64,000 nucleotides of DNA, taken from the NCBI RefSeq assembly GCF_036017035.1, contig NZ_JAYXHS010000002.1, positions 1,078,039 to 1,142,038 of the forward strand, written 5' to 3'. Position numbers and translations under genes: made by a program. Positions 43,631-52,441 of this stretch are shown in pieces. The notes below the pieces were generated by a model. That model was not told where the DNA came from, searched no databases, and was given only the letters and a program-made list of their open reading frames with translations. Numbering within the stretch: the stretch's first letter is position 1; every line of letters begins with the position of its first letter. Source of the DNA: Viridibacterium silvisoli. Its GTDB lineage: Bacteria; Pseudomonadota; Gammaproteobacteria; Burkholderiales; Rhodocyclaceae.

Positions 43631-45544
43631 ATGTCCGAGACCTCTCAAGTCGAAAAACGCGGCTTCCAGGCCGAGGTGAAGCAGCTGCTGCATCTCATGA
43701 TCCACTCGCTCTACTCCAATCGCGAGATTTTCCTGCGTGAGCTGGTTTCCAACGCGTCGGATGCCTGCGACAAGCTGCGCTTTGAATCCCTCGACAATGC
43801 CGCATTGTTCGAGAGCGATCCCGACCTGAAGATCCGCGTCGCCTTCGACAAGGCCTCGCGCACGCTGACGATTTCCGACAACGGTATCGGCATGAGCCGT
43901 GACGAAGCGGTCAATCACCTTGGCACGATCGCCAAGTCCGGCACCAAGGACTTCTTCTCGAAGCTTTCCGGCGACAAGCAGAAAGACGCCAACATGATCG
44001 GCCAGTTCGGCGTTGGCTTCTACTCGGCCTTCATCGTGGCCGACAAGGTCACCGTCATGACGCGCCGTGCTGGTCTCGGTGCTGAAGCAGGCGTGAAGTG
44101 GGAATGCTCGATGGCCGGTGACGAAGCCGGCGAGTACACCGTCGAGACGTATACCAAGGCGCAACGCGGCACTGATATCGTCCTGCATCTGCGCGAAGGT
44201 GAAGACGACCTGTTGTCCGGCTACAAGCTGCGCAACATCATCCGCAAGTATTCCGACCACATCCTGCAACCCATCGTCATGCAGAAGGAAGAGTGGGATG
44301 CGGAGAAGGCCGAGCAAGTGCTCAAGGACGAAGACGAAACCGTCAATCAGGCCAATGCGCTGTGGGCTCGCTCGAAGAACGACATCACGGAAGACGAGTA
44401 CAAGGCTTTCTACAAGCACGTCTCGCATGACTACGACGAGCCACTCGCCTGGTCACATGCACGCGTAGAAGGTCGTCACGAATATACGCAACTGCTCTAC
44501 GTGCCGAAGCACGCGCCGTTCGACCTGTGGGACCGCAATCCACGCCATGGCCTGAAGCTGTATGTGCGCCGCGTCTTCATTATGGACGACGCCGAAAAGC
44601 TGCTGCCGCACTACATGCGCTTCGTGCGTGGTGTCGTTGATTCGGCAGACCTGCCGCTCAACGTTTCGCGTGAAATCCTGCAGGAGAGCAAGGACGTCGA
44701 CACCATTCGTGGCGGTTGCACGAAGCGCGTACTCGGGATGCTCTCGGACCTCGCCGAGAACGAGAAGGAAAAGTACGCCGAGTTCTGGAAGGAGTTCGGC
44801 AAGGTGCTGAAGGAAGGCCTCGGCGAAGACTTCAGCAACAAGGACAAGCTCGCCGGCCTGATGCGCTACGCCTCGACGCAAACCGACACGCCGGAAGAAA
44901 CCGTGTCGCTGGCCGACTACGTGTCACGCATGAAGGAAGGTCAGGACAAGATTTACTACGTCACGGCAGATAGCTTCAACGCAGCGAAGAACAGCCCGCA
45001 CCTTGAAGTCTTCCGCAAGAAGGGCATCGAAGTGCTGCTGCTCTCCGAGCGCGTAGACGAATGGGCGATCAGCCAGCTCACGGAATTCGAAGGCAAGCAG
45101 GTCGTGTCAGTCGCCAAGGGCGATCTCGATCTCGGCAAGCTGGAAGACGAGGAAGAGAAGAAGAAGGTCGAAGAGCAGGCCGAAGAATTCAAGCCATTGC
45201 TCGAGAAGATCAAGGCCACGCTTGGTGAGCGCGTGAAGGAAGTGCGCGTGACGCATCGCCTCACCGACAGCCCGGCTTGCCTGGTGGTCGATGAGCACGA
45301 GATGGGCATGAACCTCGCGCGCATGCTCAAGGCGGCGGGCCAGAACGTACCGAGCTCGGCACCGATTCTCGAGATCAACCCCGAGCATCCGGTGGTGGCA
45401 AAGCTGGGCGGTGAAGACGCGCGCTTCGATGATCTGGCATCCGTGCTGTTCGATCAGGCGCTGCTGGCAGAAGGCGGCACGCTCGATGATCCAGCGACCT
45501 TCGTCAAGCGCATGAACCAGCTGATGCTGGATATGAGCAAGTAA
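43631..45544 (+). CDS. htpG: Molecular chaperone HtpG (Hsp90)
   Basis: HtpG is the bacterial Hsp90 ATPase chaperone. The 637-residue product starts MSETSQVEKRGFQAEVKQLL. It has the GHKL ATP-site motifs SNASDACDKLR, DNGIGM and GQFGVGFYSAF, and the middle-domain catalytic arginine region NVSREILQ. The upstream in-frame start at 43556 lies inside the promoter, so ATG 43631 after aaaaggagc is used. It is a single-gene transcript ending at the terminator at 45581. Confidence 0.97.
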   Translation: MSETSQVEKRGFQAEVKQLLHLMIHSLYSNREIFLRELVSNASDACDKLRFESLDNAALFESDPDLKIRVAFDKASRTLTISDNGIGMSRDEAVNHLGTIAKSGTKDFFSKLSGDKQKDANMIGQFGVGFYSAFIVADKVTVMTRRAGLGAEAGVKWECSMAGDEAGEYTVETYTKAQRGTDIVLHLREGEDDLLSGYKLRNIIRKYSDHILQPIVMQKEEWDAEKAEQVLKDEDETVNQANALWARSKNDITEDEYKAFYKHVSHDYDEPLAWSHARVEGRHEYTQLLYVPKHAPFDLWDRNPRHGLKLYVRRVFIMDDAEKLLPHYMRFVRGVVDSADLPLNVSREILQESKDVDTIRGGCTKRVLGMLSDLAENEKEKYAEFWKEFGKVLKEGLGEDFSNKDKLAGLMRYASTQTDTPEETVSLADYVSRMKEGQDKIYYVTADSFNAAKNSPHLEVFRKKGIEVLLLSERVDEWAISQLTEFEGKQVVSVAKGDLDLGKLEDEEEKKKVEEQAEEFKPLLEKIKATLGERVKEVRVTHRLTDSPACLVVDEHEMGMNLARMLKAAGQNVPSSAPILEINPEHPVVAKLGGEDARFDDLASVLFDQALLAEGGTLDDPATFVKRMNQLMLDMSK

Positions 45545-45580
45545 TCGATTGATGCACACATCTGACGCGCAGTAAAAATG

Positions 45581-45608
45581 AAAGGGCCGCAGATGCGGCC
45601 CTTTTTTT
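45581..45608. terminator. Terminator after htpG (bidirectional)
   Basis: gggccgc (45584-45590) pairs with gcggccc (45595-45601), extended by AAA/TTT, followed by a T7 run. It separates htpG from the convergent SemiSWEET gene. Confidence 0.88.
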
Positions 45609-45623
45609 ATTGATGCCTTCTGT

Positions 45624-45905
45624 CTATCCGAAGCGGATTTTCATGATCAGGATGAAGCTGGCCAGGCTCAACGTAATGGCATTGGCGATGATCACCGGCC
45701 AGGCATGCAAGCTGATCCCGTACACCAGCCAACACGCGACACCTACTACGAAGACGCTGTACATGCCGAGTGAGATGCCGTGCGCAGACCGGGTTTTCCA
45801 GGTCAGCCAGGCTTGTGGAACGAAGGCGGAGGTGGTGAGGGTTGCGGCTAGATAGCCGATCGGGTCGGCAAACTGGAGGATGAGCTGTTCGAACGAAAAG
45901 AGCAT
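45624..45905 (-). CDS. SemiSWEET-type (PQ-loop) small transporter
   Basis: The 93-residue protein has three hydrophobic helices and the PQ-loop-like motif FVPQAWLTWKTRSAHGIS, as in bacterial SemiSWEET sugar transporters, which work as dimers. The start at 45905 is used because the core begins MLFSFEQLILQF; an in-frame ATG at 45947 would add 14 residues and overlap the HNH gene. No strong ribosome site is seen for either. Substrate not known. Confidence 0.8.
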   Translation of the reverse strand: MLFSFEQLILQFADPIGYLAATLTTSAFVPQAWLTWKTRSAHGISLGMYSVFVVGVACWLVYGISLHAWPVIIANAITLSLASFILIMKIRFG

Positions 45906-45931
45906 GGGGGCAGGTGGTTGTTTGCGGCGTC

Positions 45932-46549
45932 TCAGCAACTTCGCCATCGGCTTTGCGCCGGCAGATGTCGGGCGAGAAAGTCCATCTGGTCGGCCAGGAT
46001 GTGACGGTTCGAGAGGATAAGGTACTCGGCCTTGTTTGGCACATAAGGCGCAAACAACAGGAGCATGCGTGCTTGCTCTGGCGTACGGCCGGCCTTGCGT
46101 TGGTTGCAGCTGCGGCATGCGGTTACCACGTTCATCCAGGTGTCGGGGCCACCTTGGGAAACGGGCTTGATGTGGTCTCGGGTCAGGCGCTGGGTACTGA
46201 ATTCGTCACCGCAATAACCGCAGATCTGGCGATCGCGATGGAAGAGTTCGCGGTTTGAAAGGGGAGGTGTCTGGTGCAGGCAGCGGGCGTTGAGGGCTTT
46301 GCCGCGGATGGCGATGATGCTGTTGGCGGTGATTTCGGACCGCTGACCGGTAATGCGGGAATGGCCGCCGATGAAGGTGAAGCATTCTTCTCCGGCATCC
46401 CAGGCGACGAGGTTCTTGGCGTAGTAGAAGAGGGCGTGTTGCCAGGTGACCCAGCGATGCGGCTGACCGTACATGTCCAGTGTGAGGATCATGGGTCGTC
46501 GATCACGGATGATGGGACGAATGTCTGGGCGCAGTTCGGTGTGTAGCAT
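45932..46549 (-). CDS. HNH endonuclease family protein
   Basis: The 205-residue protein has a C-terminal HNH domain. Zinc cysteines appear as CGYCG and CRSCNQRKAG, and the core as LTRDHIKPVSQGGPDTWMNV. The N-terminal ~100 residues are a conserved extension of this widespread proteobacterial HNH group. It may be a DNA-repair or restriction-type nuclease; no methylase or toxin-like partner is adjacent, so a defence role is not supported. Confidence 0.82.
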   Translation of the reverse strand: MLHTELRPDIRPIIRDRRPMILTLDMYGQPHRWVTWQHALFYYAKNLVAWDAGEECFTFIGGHSRITGQRSEITANSIIAIRGKALNARCLHQTPPLSNRELFHRDRQICGYCGDEFSTQRLTRDHIKPVSQGGPDTWMNVVTACRSCNQRKAGRTPEQARMLLLFAPYVPNKAEYLILSNRHILADQMDFLARHLPAQSRWRSC

Positions 46550-46687
46550 GTCGATGCCGTTTCCCGTTAGGTGCTGTCTCGCTCTGGTTCTGCTTCTTAC
46601 TGTTGTACCTTGTTCCTGATAGCTTGGTCTGGCCTCAGCTTATACGCTTATCGGCGCTTCTATCAACCACATTGCCAACACAAGTCG

Positions 46688-47308
46688 ATGTCATTCCCGT
46701 CAATTCCGAACTGGTGTCGCATTCTGGGCTGGGGTCTGCTGGCTTCACTTGTGCTGCATTGGGTGGCATTTGACCTGATGCGTTCTGCGGCGTGGACGTC
46801 GCATGGTCCCAGCATGCCGACGCTGCAGGTGAGTCTGAAAGAGGCCTCGGGTGACCCGCTACACCAGCCGGAGGTGTCCGTAACGGCAGGAGCATCCGCC
46901 AGGCCAACGGTCAAGCCAGCGCGGCAAGCGGATGTGGGTCGCCCTGCCGCCAGGCTGTCGTCATCGGTCGGTGCTGCGCAACCAGCCGCTGCGGCAGTCC
47001 CGACACCGTTTGTTCAGCCCGCGGGTGTGCGCAGCGGTCGATCGGCGGAGGCGATGGTGGCGATGCGCTTGTCGATAGCGGAGTCCCTGATCGGCCTGTA
47101 CGGCAAATCGTTTTCGCTACCGCAGGCAGTGCTGCTGATGTGCGATTTCGATGAAGGCGGGCATCTAGTGGCAGTGCGCGACACGTCGGGCACTGCGCAG
47201 CCAGGGCTGCCGATCATGGCAAGGCGTGCCATCGAGCAGGTTGTCTTGCCCGCTGCTTTGATGGGGCAAGCGTTTTCGCTGGATCTGTTGCTGGAGCCGG
47301 GCGGCTAG
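46688..47308 (+). CDS. Membrane-anchored TonB-like hypothetical protein
   Basis: The 206-residue protein has one N-terminal membrane helix (about 12-28, LGWGLLASLVLHWVAFDL) and an Ala/Pro-rich linker. A C-terminal region (about 115-206) follows, with the VAVRDTSGTAQPGLPIMARRAIEQVVLPAAL layout seen in TonB/TolA-type energy transducers. Neither exbB/exbD nor a receptor is adjacent, and no TonB family name can be given firmly. The start at 46688 is preferred because the longer frame from 46571 has no signal. Its end overlaps the convergent Nudix gene by 4 bases. Confidence 0.6.
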   Translation: MSFPSIPNWCRILGWGLLASLVLHWVAFDLMRSAAWTSHGPSMPTLQVSLKEASGDPLHQPEVSVTAGASARPTVKPARQADVGRPAARLSSSVGAAQPAAAAVPTPFVQPAGVRSGRSAEAMVAMRLSIAESLIGLYGKSFSLPQAVLLMCDFDEGGHLVAVRDTSGTAQPGLPIMARRAIEQVVLPAALMGQAFSLDLLLEPGG

Positions 47309-47847
47309 AAGCTGGTTTGTGGGGCCAGATCGTAAGTGCGGAAGTGAAAATCACGCTTGGCCCTGTCAGCGAAAAACTGGCGCAAGGCCAGCGAGACTGA
47401 ACGGAACGCAATGTCGTCCCAAGGGATACTGGCTTCGTCGAACAAGGCCACTTCCAGTGATTCCTCGCCTGCGGCAAACACCGGCTCTGGCAGCCGTGCA
47501 CGGTAGAACATGTGCACCTGACCGATGTGCGCAATATTCACCAGCGTATAGAGCTCGATCAACTCCACGCGGGCGCAGGCTTCTTCGCGGGTTTCGCGCA
47601 GGGCCGCTTCGGCCGTGGTCTCGGCCATTTCCATGAAACCGGCGGGCAGCGTCCACATTCCGCGACGCGGTTCGATTGCGCGACGGCACAGCAGGATTTT
47701 CCCTTCCCACTCGGCGAGCGCGCCAACCACCATCTTCGGATTGATGTAGTGGATCGTGCCACATTGATCGCAGACATCACGGAGCGCGGTATCGCCTTCC
47801 GGGATTCGTTGCTTCACTGTTGCGCCGCAGTTCGAACAGAAGTTCAT
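47305..47847 (-). CDS. Nudix hydrolase with N-terminal zinc ribbon (NudC-like)
   Basis: The 180-residue protein starts MNFCSNCGATV with CXXC pairs (CSNC, CDQC) of a zinc ribbon, followed by a Nudix domain (GFMEMAETTAEAALRETREE plus ACA). This resembles the C-terminal half of NADH pyrophosphatase NudC without its N-terminal domain. Substrate not determined. It is convergent with the TonB-like gene. The 236 bases before the next gene (47848-48083) contain no recognisable feature. Confidence 0.8.
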   Translation of the reverse strand: MNFCSNCGATVKQRIPEGDTALRDVCDQCGTIHYINPKMVVGALAEWEGKILLCRRAIEPRRGMWTLPAGFMEMAETTAEAALRETREEACARVELIELYTLVNIAHIGQVHMFYRARLPEPVFAAGEESLEVALFDEASIPWDDIAFRSVSLALRQFFADRAKRDFHFRTYDLAPQTSF

Positions 47848-48083
47848 GGGAGTGTTTCAGGCTGCTTTCGCCAGCGCGTGAAGGGGCTTTGATTCTAACT
47901 GATGGCTTGTCTACGCGCCCGCAGGGCGGGGCTCGTTTATGGCTCAAGACCCTGCAAGGCAGGCCGTTAATCTGGATTGTTGTGCAGCAGCATTGATCTT
48001 CACTGGCCGCTGGCGACTGGCTTGCAAGAAGGCCAGCACAGAGGCCCATCAGCACCCGCATGCCGGGGAACAGGTTGGACAAT

Positions 48084-50105
48084 ATGGCACCCCCGATCAA
48101 CACCGCGCACTTCGAGCAACTCAAGGCTTCAGGAGATCTGCCATCGCCCAAAGGCGTGGCACTGGCCATCATGCGGCTCACGTCGCAAGACGACGTGTCG
48201 ATGGCCGAACTCGCTCGCATCATCCGTACCGATCCGGCATTCGTCGGTCGTCTCATCAAAGCGGCAAATGGCGTGATTGGCTATGGCCGCCGCCCGATCG
48301 CTTCCGTGCAGGACGCGCTGACCGTGTTGGGCATGCCAGCGATCCGTACGATGGCCTTGGGTTTCTCACTCATGACCAACTACAAGTCTGGTGCCTGCGA
48401 GGCATTCGACTACGCGGATTACTGGTCTTCTTGCCTTGCCGCAGCTGTCACGACCCAAGCTGTTTGCATGCGTACGCGTGCGGCAGCACCTGACGAAACC
48501 TATTGCCTTGGTCTGTTGGCCAGCGTGGGCGAACTGGCGTTGGCGACGCTCTACCCGAAGGAGTATGCGGAAGTACTGCGCGAGGTAAAGGCGAAGCCTG
48601 GTCTGCAGATCATCGAGCTGGAGTCGCGGCGTTTCGGCATGAACCACGCCGAGCTTGGCGCAGCCATGCTTGCAGACTGGGGTATGCCGCGCGTGTTTAC
48701 GGAAGCTGCGTATCACAGCGATGGCCTTGGCGATTGTCCTTTCCCGGATGGCTCGCGCGAGCGCACCCTGACTGAAGCATTGATGATTGCGCGGACCATG
48801 GGAGAGCTGTGCCTGACGGCTGAAGCGGCGCGTCCACCTGTCATGCGCAGATTGCTGCAACTCGGCTCACGCCTGTCGTTCGATGAGTCTTCGACGGTTG
48901 AACTGTGCGATGGCGTCGCACGCGAATGGGTCGAGTGGGGCGTGTTGCTGAACGTCAAGGCCGAGGCCTTGCCGCCTTTCGAACAAATGAGACGCCAGGC
49001 TGCGCAAGTCGACGAGGTGCCTGCTGAACAGGAGGCGCCATCGGACCCTGTTGCTGTGAAGGCGCCTGAGCCTGTCGCACCGGTGGCCGAGGCAATCGTG
49101 CGCCCGCTGGTCGCGCCCGCTCCGGAGCCTGCCGGACTCAGTGTCTTGCTGGCGTCGGCGGATGAGGCTGCGAGTGCGGCGCTCAGGCAGCTGTTGCTCA
49201 ATGCCGGTTACAAAGTGGCGATCGTGCGCGATGTGAGCATGGCGGCCGAGTTCGCTCTGGACTATGAACCTGACATTTTTGTCGTTGACTGGGCGCTGAC
49301 TGACAAGGGCGGCGAAGAGAGCATTCGTGCCGTACGTGAAACGCGGATTGGACGCGGCATGTTCATCGTCATCCTGAGTGAGCGTCGCGATGAAGAATTC
49401 ATGGTGCGCGCCTATGGGCTTGGCGTGGATGACGTGCTTTCCAAGCCGGTGAGCCCGCGCCTGTTACTGGCGCGTCTCGAGGCAGGTAAGCGCGTCACGA
49501 CCATGCACAGCGAGATCGAGCGTGACCGCGAGGAGATCAGGCACTTCGCGGCGGAGCTTGCGGTGAGTAATCGTCGCTTGCAGGAAGTGGCGATGATGGA
49601 CCCGCTGACCGGCTTCCCGAATCGTCGTTTCTTTGTTGATCGCCTGCTGCAGGAATGGGCGGCGTCGACGCGAAACAAGCGCCCTCTGTCATGCGTGATC
49701 GTTGACGTCGACAACTTCCGCATCATCAACGATACCTACGGACATGAAGTGGGTGATTCAGTGCTGCGGCAAATATCTACGGCCATGCGCGATGTGCTGC
49801 GCTCTCACGACGTGGTGGCGCGTACGGGGGGAGATGAGTTTCTCGTGATGTGCCCGGATACGCCGCTGGAGGCCGCCCAGGCGTGTGCCGAGCGCTTGCG
49901 CGCGGCGGTGGAGGGGGCCGAGATCGTTTCCGGCATGCTCAACCTCAAGCTCACGGTCAGCGTGGGCCTCGCAGCACGCGACGCTTCGATCGGTGACACG
50001 GACGCGCTGGTGCGTCGGGCCGAGCAGGGACTACAGACCGCCAAGCAGGCTGGACGCAACCGCGTGTCAGGCGTGCAACTGCGCCCGCATGTGGCTGGGG
50101 CATGA
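48084..50105 (+). CDS. HDOD-REC-GGDEF protein (putative diguanylate cyclase)
   Basis: This 673-residue soluble protein has an HDOD domain (about 10-210, LTSQDDVSMAELARIIR and DPAFVGRLIKAANG). A Pro/Ala-rich linker (305-350) leads to a receiver domain (about 352-465, phospho-acceptor Asp402 in FVVDWAL, Lys454), then a GGDEF domain with TGGDEF (GGDEF 582-586) and an I-site RSHD (573-576) five residues before it. An active, product-inhibited diguanylate cyclase is expected. The receiver's acidic pocket appears reduced (LLASAD). ATG 48084, preceded by aggttgga, is chosen over 48060. It lies just upstream of flhDC, hinting at a link to motility. Confidence 0.9.
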   Translation: MAPPINTAHFEQLKASGDLPSPKGVALAIMRLTSQDDVSMAELARIIRTDPAFVGRLIKAANGVIGYGRRPIASVQDALTVLGMPAIRTMALGFSLMTNYKSGACEAFDYADYWSSCLAAAVTTQAVCMRTRAAAPDETYCLGLLASVGELALATLYPKEYAEVLREVKAKPGLQIIELESRRFGMNHAELGAAMLADWGMPRVFTEAAYHSDGLGDCPFPDGSRERTLTEALMIARTMGELCLTAEAARPPVMRRLLQLGSRLSFDESSTVELCDGVAREWVEWGVLLNVKAEALPPFEQMRRQAAQVDEVPAEQEAPSDPVAVKAPEPVAPVAEAIVRPLVAPAPEPAGLSVLLASADEAASAALRQLLLNAGYKVAIVRDVSMAAEFALDYEPDIFVVDWALTDKGGEESIRAVRETRIGRGMFIVILSERRDEEFMVRAYGLGVDDVLSKPVSPRLLLARLEAGKRVTTMHSEIERDREEIRHFAAELAVSNRRLQEVAMMDPLTGFPNRRFFVDRLLQEWAASTRNKRPLSCVIVDVDNFRIINDTYGHEVGDSVLRQISTAMRDVLRSHDVVARTGGDEFLVMCPDTPLEAAQACAERLRAAVEGAEIVSGMLNLKLTVSVGLAARDASIGDTDALVRRAEQGLQTAKQAGRNRVSGVQLRPHVAGA

Positions 50106-50430
50106 TTCAGGGCGTTCTCCTGCCTTGCAGGTGGCCCCCGCGACGATAAAAATATATTTTAATAAACAGTTATTTACGTAACTTTTATTTTTTTTCCTAA
50201 AGCCACCTACGGGTTTCGCCGTAGTGTTGGCAGACATCTGAAAACCATCTTCCTTCTTGCCAGATTACAGGGCGAGGATAACCCTTGTAGGACAAGCTCC
50301 TACAATGGGTTGTTCTCGCCTTGCTACATCATTTTCCGCGTGACCCTGATTGGAGGACGTTGCCCTTGTGGGAACAATGCACTCCATGGCGTAACACCTT
50401 TACGCCGCTGAACAAGCAGAGGGGCCACAA
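50106..50430. other. Gene-free flhDC upstream region with AT island and two REP-like hairpins
   Basis: About 325 bases hold no gene. An unusually AT-rich stretch (50147-50200, including aaaatatatttt) stands out. Hairpin 1 (50202-50231) has arms ctacgg and ccgtag with flanking gcca/tggc. Hairpin 2 (50271-50320) has arms ggcgag, aaccc, ttgtagga and their complements tcctacaa, gggtt, ctcgcc, with small internal loops. Hairpin 2 carries TACAAT at 50301-50306, but no properly spaced -35 was found. The region probably holds the flhDC promoter and its control sites. Confidence 0.6.
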
Positions 50431-50748
50431 ATGACGACATCGAACATCAACGACGAGATCAAGGAACTGAATCTCGCCTACCTCATGTTGGCGCAGCAGA
50501 TGCTGAGCGCAGATCGCGAAGTAGCCATGTTGAAACTCGGTGTCGGTGAAGACGTGGCTGACATGATCAGCAAGCTGTCGCCAGGCCAGATCCTGCGCAT
50601 GGCGACCGGCGACATGCTGATCTGCCAGTTCCGCTTCGATGACACTCTCCTGCTGAACCTCCTGTCCAACCACGATCGCGACAATCAGGCTGCGCGCATC
50701 CACGCAACCATCCTGGCAGCAGCAACGCCAGTTGGCCACATCGCCTGA
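50431..50748 (+). CDS. flhD: Flagellar transcriptional regulator FlhD
   Basis: FlhD (105 residues) forms the FlhD4C2 complex with FlhC and activates class-II flagellar promoters. The mostly helical sequence (INDEIKELNLAYLMLAQQML, then GVGEDVADMISKLSPGQILRMA) matches the family. A gagggg lies 8-9 bases before the ATG. It is followed by flhC after 10 bases in the same operon. Confidence 0.95.
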   Translation: MTTSNINDEIKELNLAYLMLAQQMLSADREVAMLKLGVGEDVADMISKLSPGQILRMATGDMLICQFRFDDTLLLNLLSNHDRDNQAARIHATILAAATPVGHIA

Positions 50749-50758
50749 GGAGAATGAC

Positions 50759-51313
50759 ATGCGTATGAAAAGCCTCGTCCAGGATGCCCGCGAAACCCAG
50801 CTCGCTATGGAAATGATTGAGCTCGGTGCGCGCATGCAGATGCTCGAATCCGAAACCGGCCTGTCGCGTGAGCGCCTGCTCAAGCTGTACAAGGAAATCC
50901 GTCAGGAATCACCACCGAAGGGCATGCTGCCTTTCTCGACTGACTGGTTCATTCCATGGCAGCAGAACGTGCACGCATCTCTGTTCATGTCGTTCCGCGG
51001 CTTCATCACCAAGAACACCAAGCTCAGCGGCCTGGATGCAACGTTGAAGGCCTTCCGTATGTATCGTGACCACGTGGTCTCGAACGATCTGGATCAAGTG
51101 CTGAGCTTGACCCGTGCCTGGACGCTGGTGCGTTTCTTCGAGGCGAAGATGCTGCAACTGGCTTGCTGTACGAAATGCACGGGCGGTTTCGTGGCGCATG
51201 CATACGATCCTACCCAAGGCTATGTCTGCGGTCTGTGCCACATCCCGGCTCGCGCTGGCAAGGGCAAGCGTGCAACGGCTCGCGTGACCGACGATCTCAA
51301 GATTGCTGTCTGA
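50759..51313 (+). CDS. flhC: Flagellar transcriptional regulator FlhC
   Basis: FlhC (184 residues from ATG 50759) is the DNA-binding partner of FlhD. The four zinc cysteines are at positions 137, 140, 157 and 160 (CTKC and CGLC), the same positions as in E. coli FlhC. gaggag lies 6 bases before the start; the in-frame start at 50732 is inside flhD. A terminator follows at 51381, so motAB is probably a separate transcript. Confidence 0.95.
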   Translation: MRMKSLVQDARETQLAMEMIELGARMQMLESETGLSRERLLKLYKEIRQESPPKGMLPFSTDWFIPWQQNVHASLFMSFRGFITKNTKLSGLDATLKAFRMYRDHVVSNDLDQVLSLTRAWTLVRFFEAKMLQLACCTKCTGGFVAHAYDPTQGYVCGLCHIPARAGKGKRATARVTDDLKIAV

Positions 51314-51380
51314 TGGTGACAATGCATCGAATGTAGTCTCTCTCCTGTCTGACCTCCTCCCTGCATTGCGGGGAGTTACG

Positions 51381-51408
51381 AACCGCCGGCTTGTCTGGCG
51401 GTTTTTTT
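51381..51408 (+). terminator. Terminator after flhDC
   Basis: aaccgccgg and ctggcggtt pair with one G-T pair around ttgt, followed by a T7 run at 51402-51408. Confidence 0.83.
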
Positions 51409-51543
51409 GTCTACTGCTCCATCGTTGCAAGAGGCCGTCAGGTGTTCTGGTTTTCTTAAGTTTGCAGATGTGGTGCCGATACCCAACAGGGACAGGCAAT
51501 ATTTTCTCAGGCGCTGCATTCACTCGTTGCGGGATCAAAAAAG

Positions 51544-52401
51544 ATGTTTTTGATAATTGGCTACGTCGTCATTCTCGCGGCAGCGTTGGGCACGTACTCG
51601 GTTCACGGCAGTCTTGCCTCGTTGTGGGTGCCTATGGAGTACATCGCCATCGTCGGTTTGACGATAGGGGGCTTCATTGCAGGCAACGGTCCGAAGGCGA
51701 TCAAGGCGACGGTAGGGGCGCTGCCGAAAGTCTTCAAGGGCTCCGGCAAGAACAAGGCCCTCTATGTAGATGTGCTGGCCATGATGTTCGAGATCCTGGC
51801 CAAGGTCCGCAAGGAAGGCTTGATGTCGATCGAGAACGACATCGAGAACCCGGAAAGCAGTGCGATTCTGTCCAAGTACCCAAATTTCCTGCATGACCAC
51901 CACGCGGTTGAGTTCCTCACCGACTATCTGCGCATGATGGTAGGCGGCAATCTCAATGCCTTTGAGCTCGAGAACCTGATGGATGTGGAAATCGAGACTC
52001 ACCATCACGAGGCGCACCAGGCGCCGCACATCGTTGCCAAGGTGGGGGACGCGACACCTGCATTCGGTATCGTGGTTGCGGTGATGGGCGTGGTGAACGT
52101 GATGGGCTCGGTGGGCGAGCCTCCTGCAGTGCTTGGCAAGATGATTGGTGGCGCCTTGGTGGGTACCTTCCTCGGCATCTTGATCGCGTATGGATTTGTG
52201 GCGCCGGTTGCCAGCCAGCTTGAACAGATCGTGGAAGAGGACGGCAAGCTCTACCAGTGCATGAAGGTCGTGTTGCTTGCCAGCATGAATGGTTATGCGC
52301 CGCAGGTGGCCGTTGAATTCGGCCGTAAAGTGCTTTACTCAGGTGATCGCCCTGGCTTCAAGGAGCTGGAAGAAGAGATCAAGAGCCGCAAGGGCAAGTG
52401 A
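51544..52401 (+). CDS. motA: Flagellar motor stator protein MotA
   Basis: MotA (285 residues) forms the proton channel of the flagellar stator with MotB. It has four membrane helices, the cytoplasmic loop with charged residues that touch FliG (LMSIENDIENPESS, then FLTDYLRMM) and the GDATPAFGIVVAVMGVV region with the conserved prolines. Length matches the family. Located 230 bases after flhC, without a clear promoter by eye. Confidence 0.96.
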   Translation: MFLIIGYVVILAAALGTYSVHGSLASLWVPMEYIAIVGLTIGGFIAGNGPKAIKATVGALPKVFKGSGKNKALYVDVLAMMFEILAKVRKEGLMSIENDIENPESSAILSKYPNFLHDHHAVEFLTDYLRMMVGGNLNAFELENLMDVEIETHHHEAHQAPHIVAKVGDATPAFGIVVAVMGVVNVMGSVGEPPAVLGKMIGGALVGTFLGILIAYGFVAPVASQLEQIVEEDGKLYQCMKVVLLASMNGYAPQVAVEFGRKVLYSGDRPGFKELEEEIKSRKGK

Positions 52402-52441
52402 TCCGGCTCTTCTTATCCTCAAGAATCACTGACTGCGGACC

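Noticed and set aside
45932..46549. HNH protein as part of a defence or restriction system
   Set aside because: No methylase, helicase, toxin or other defence gene is adjacent; neighbours are a small transporter and a TonB-like gene.
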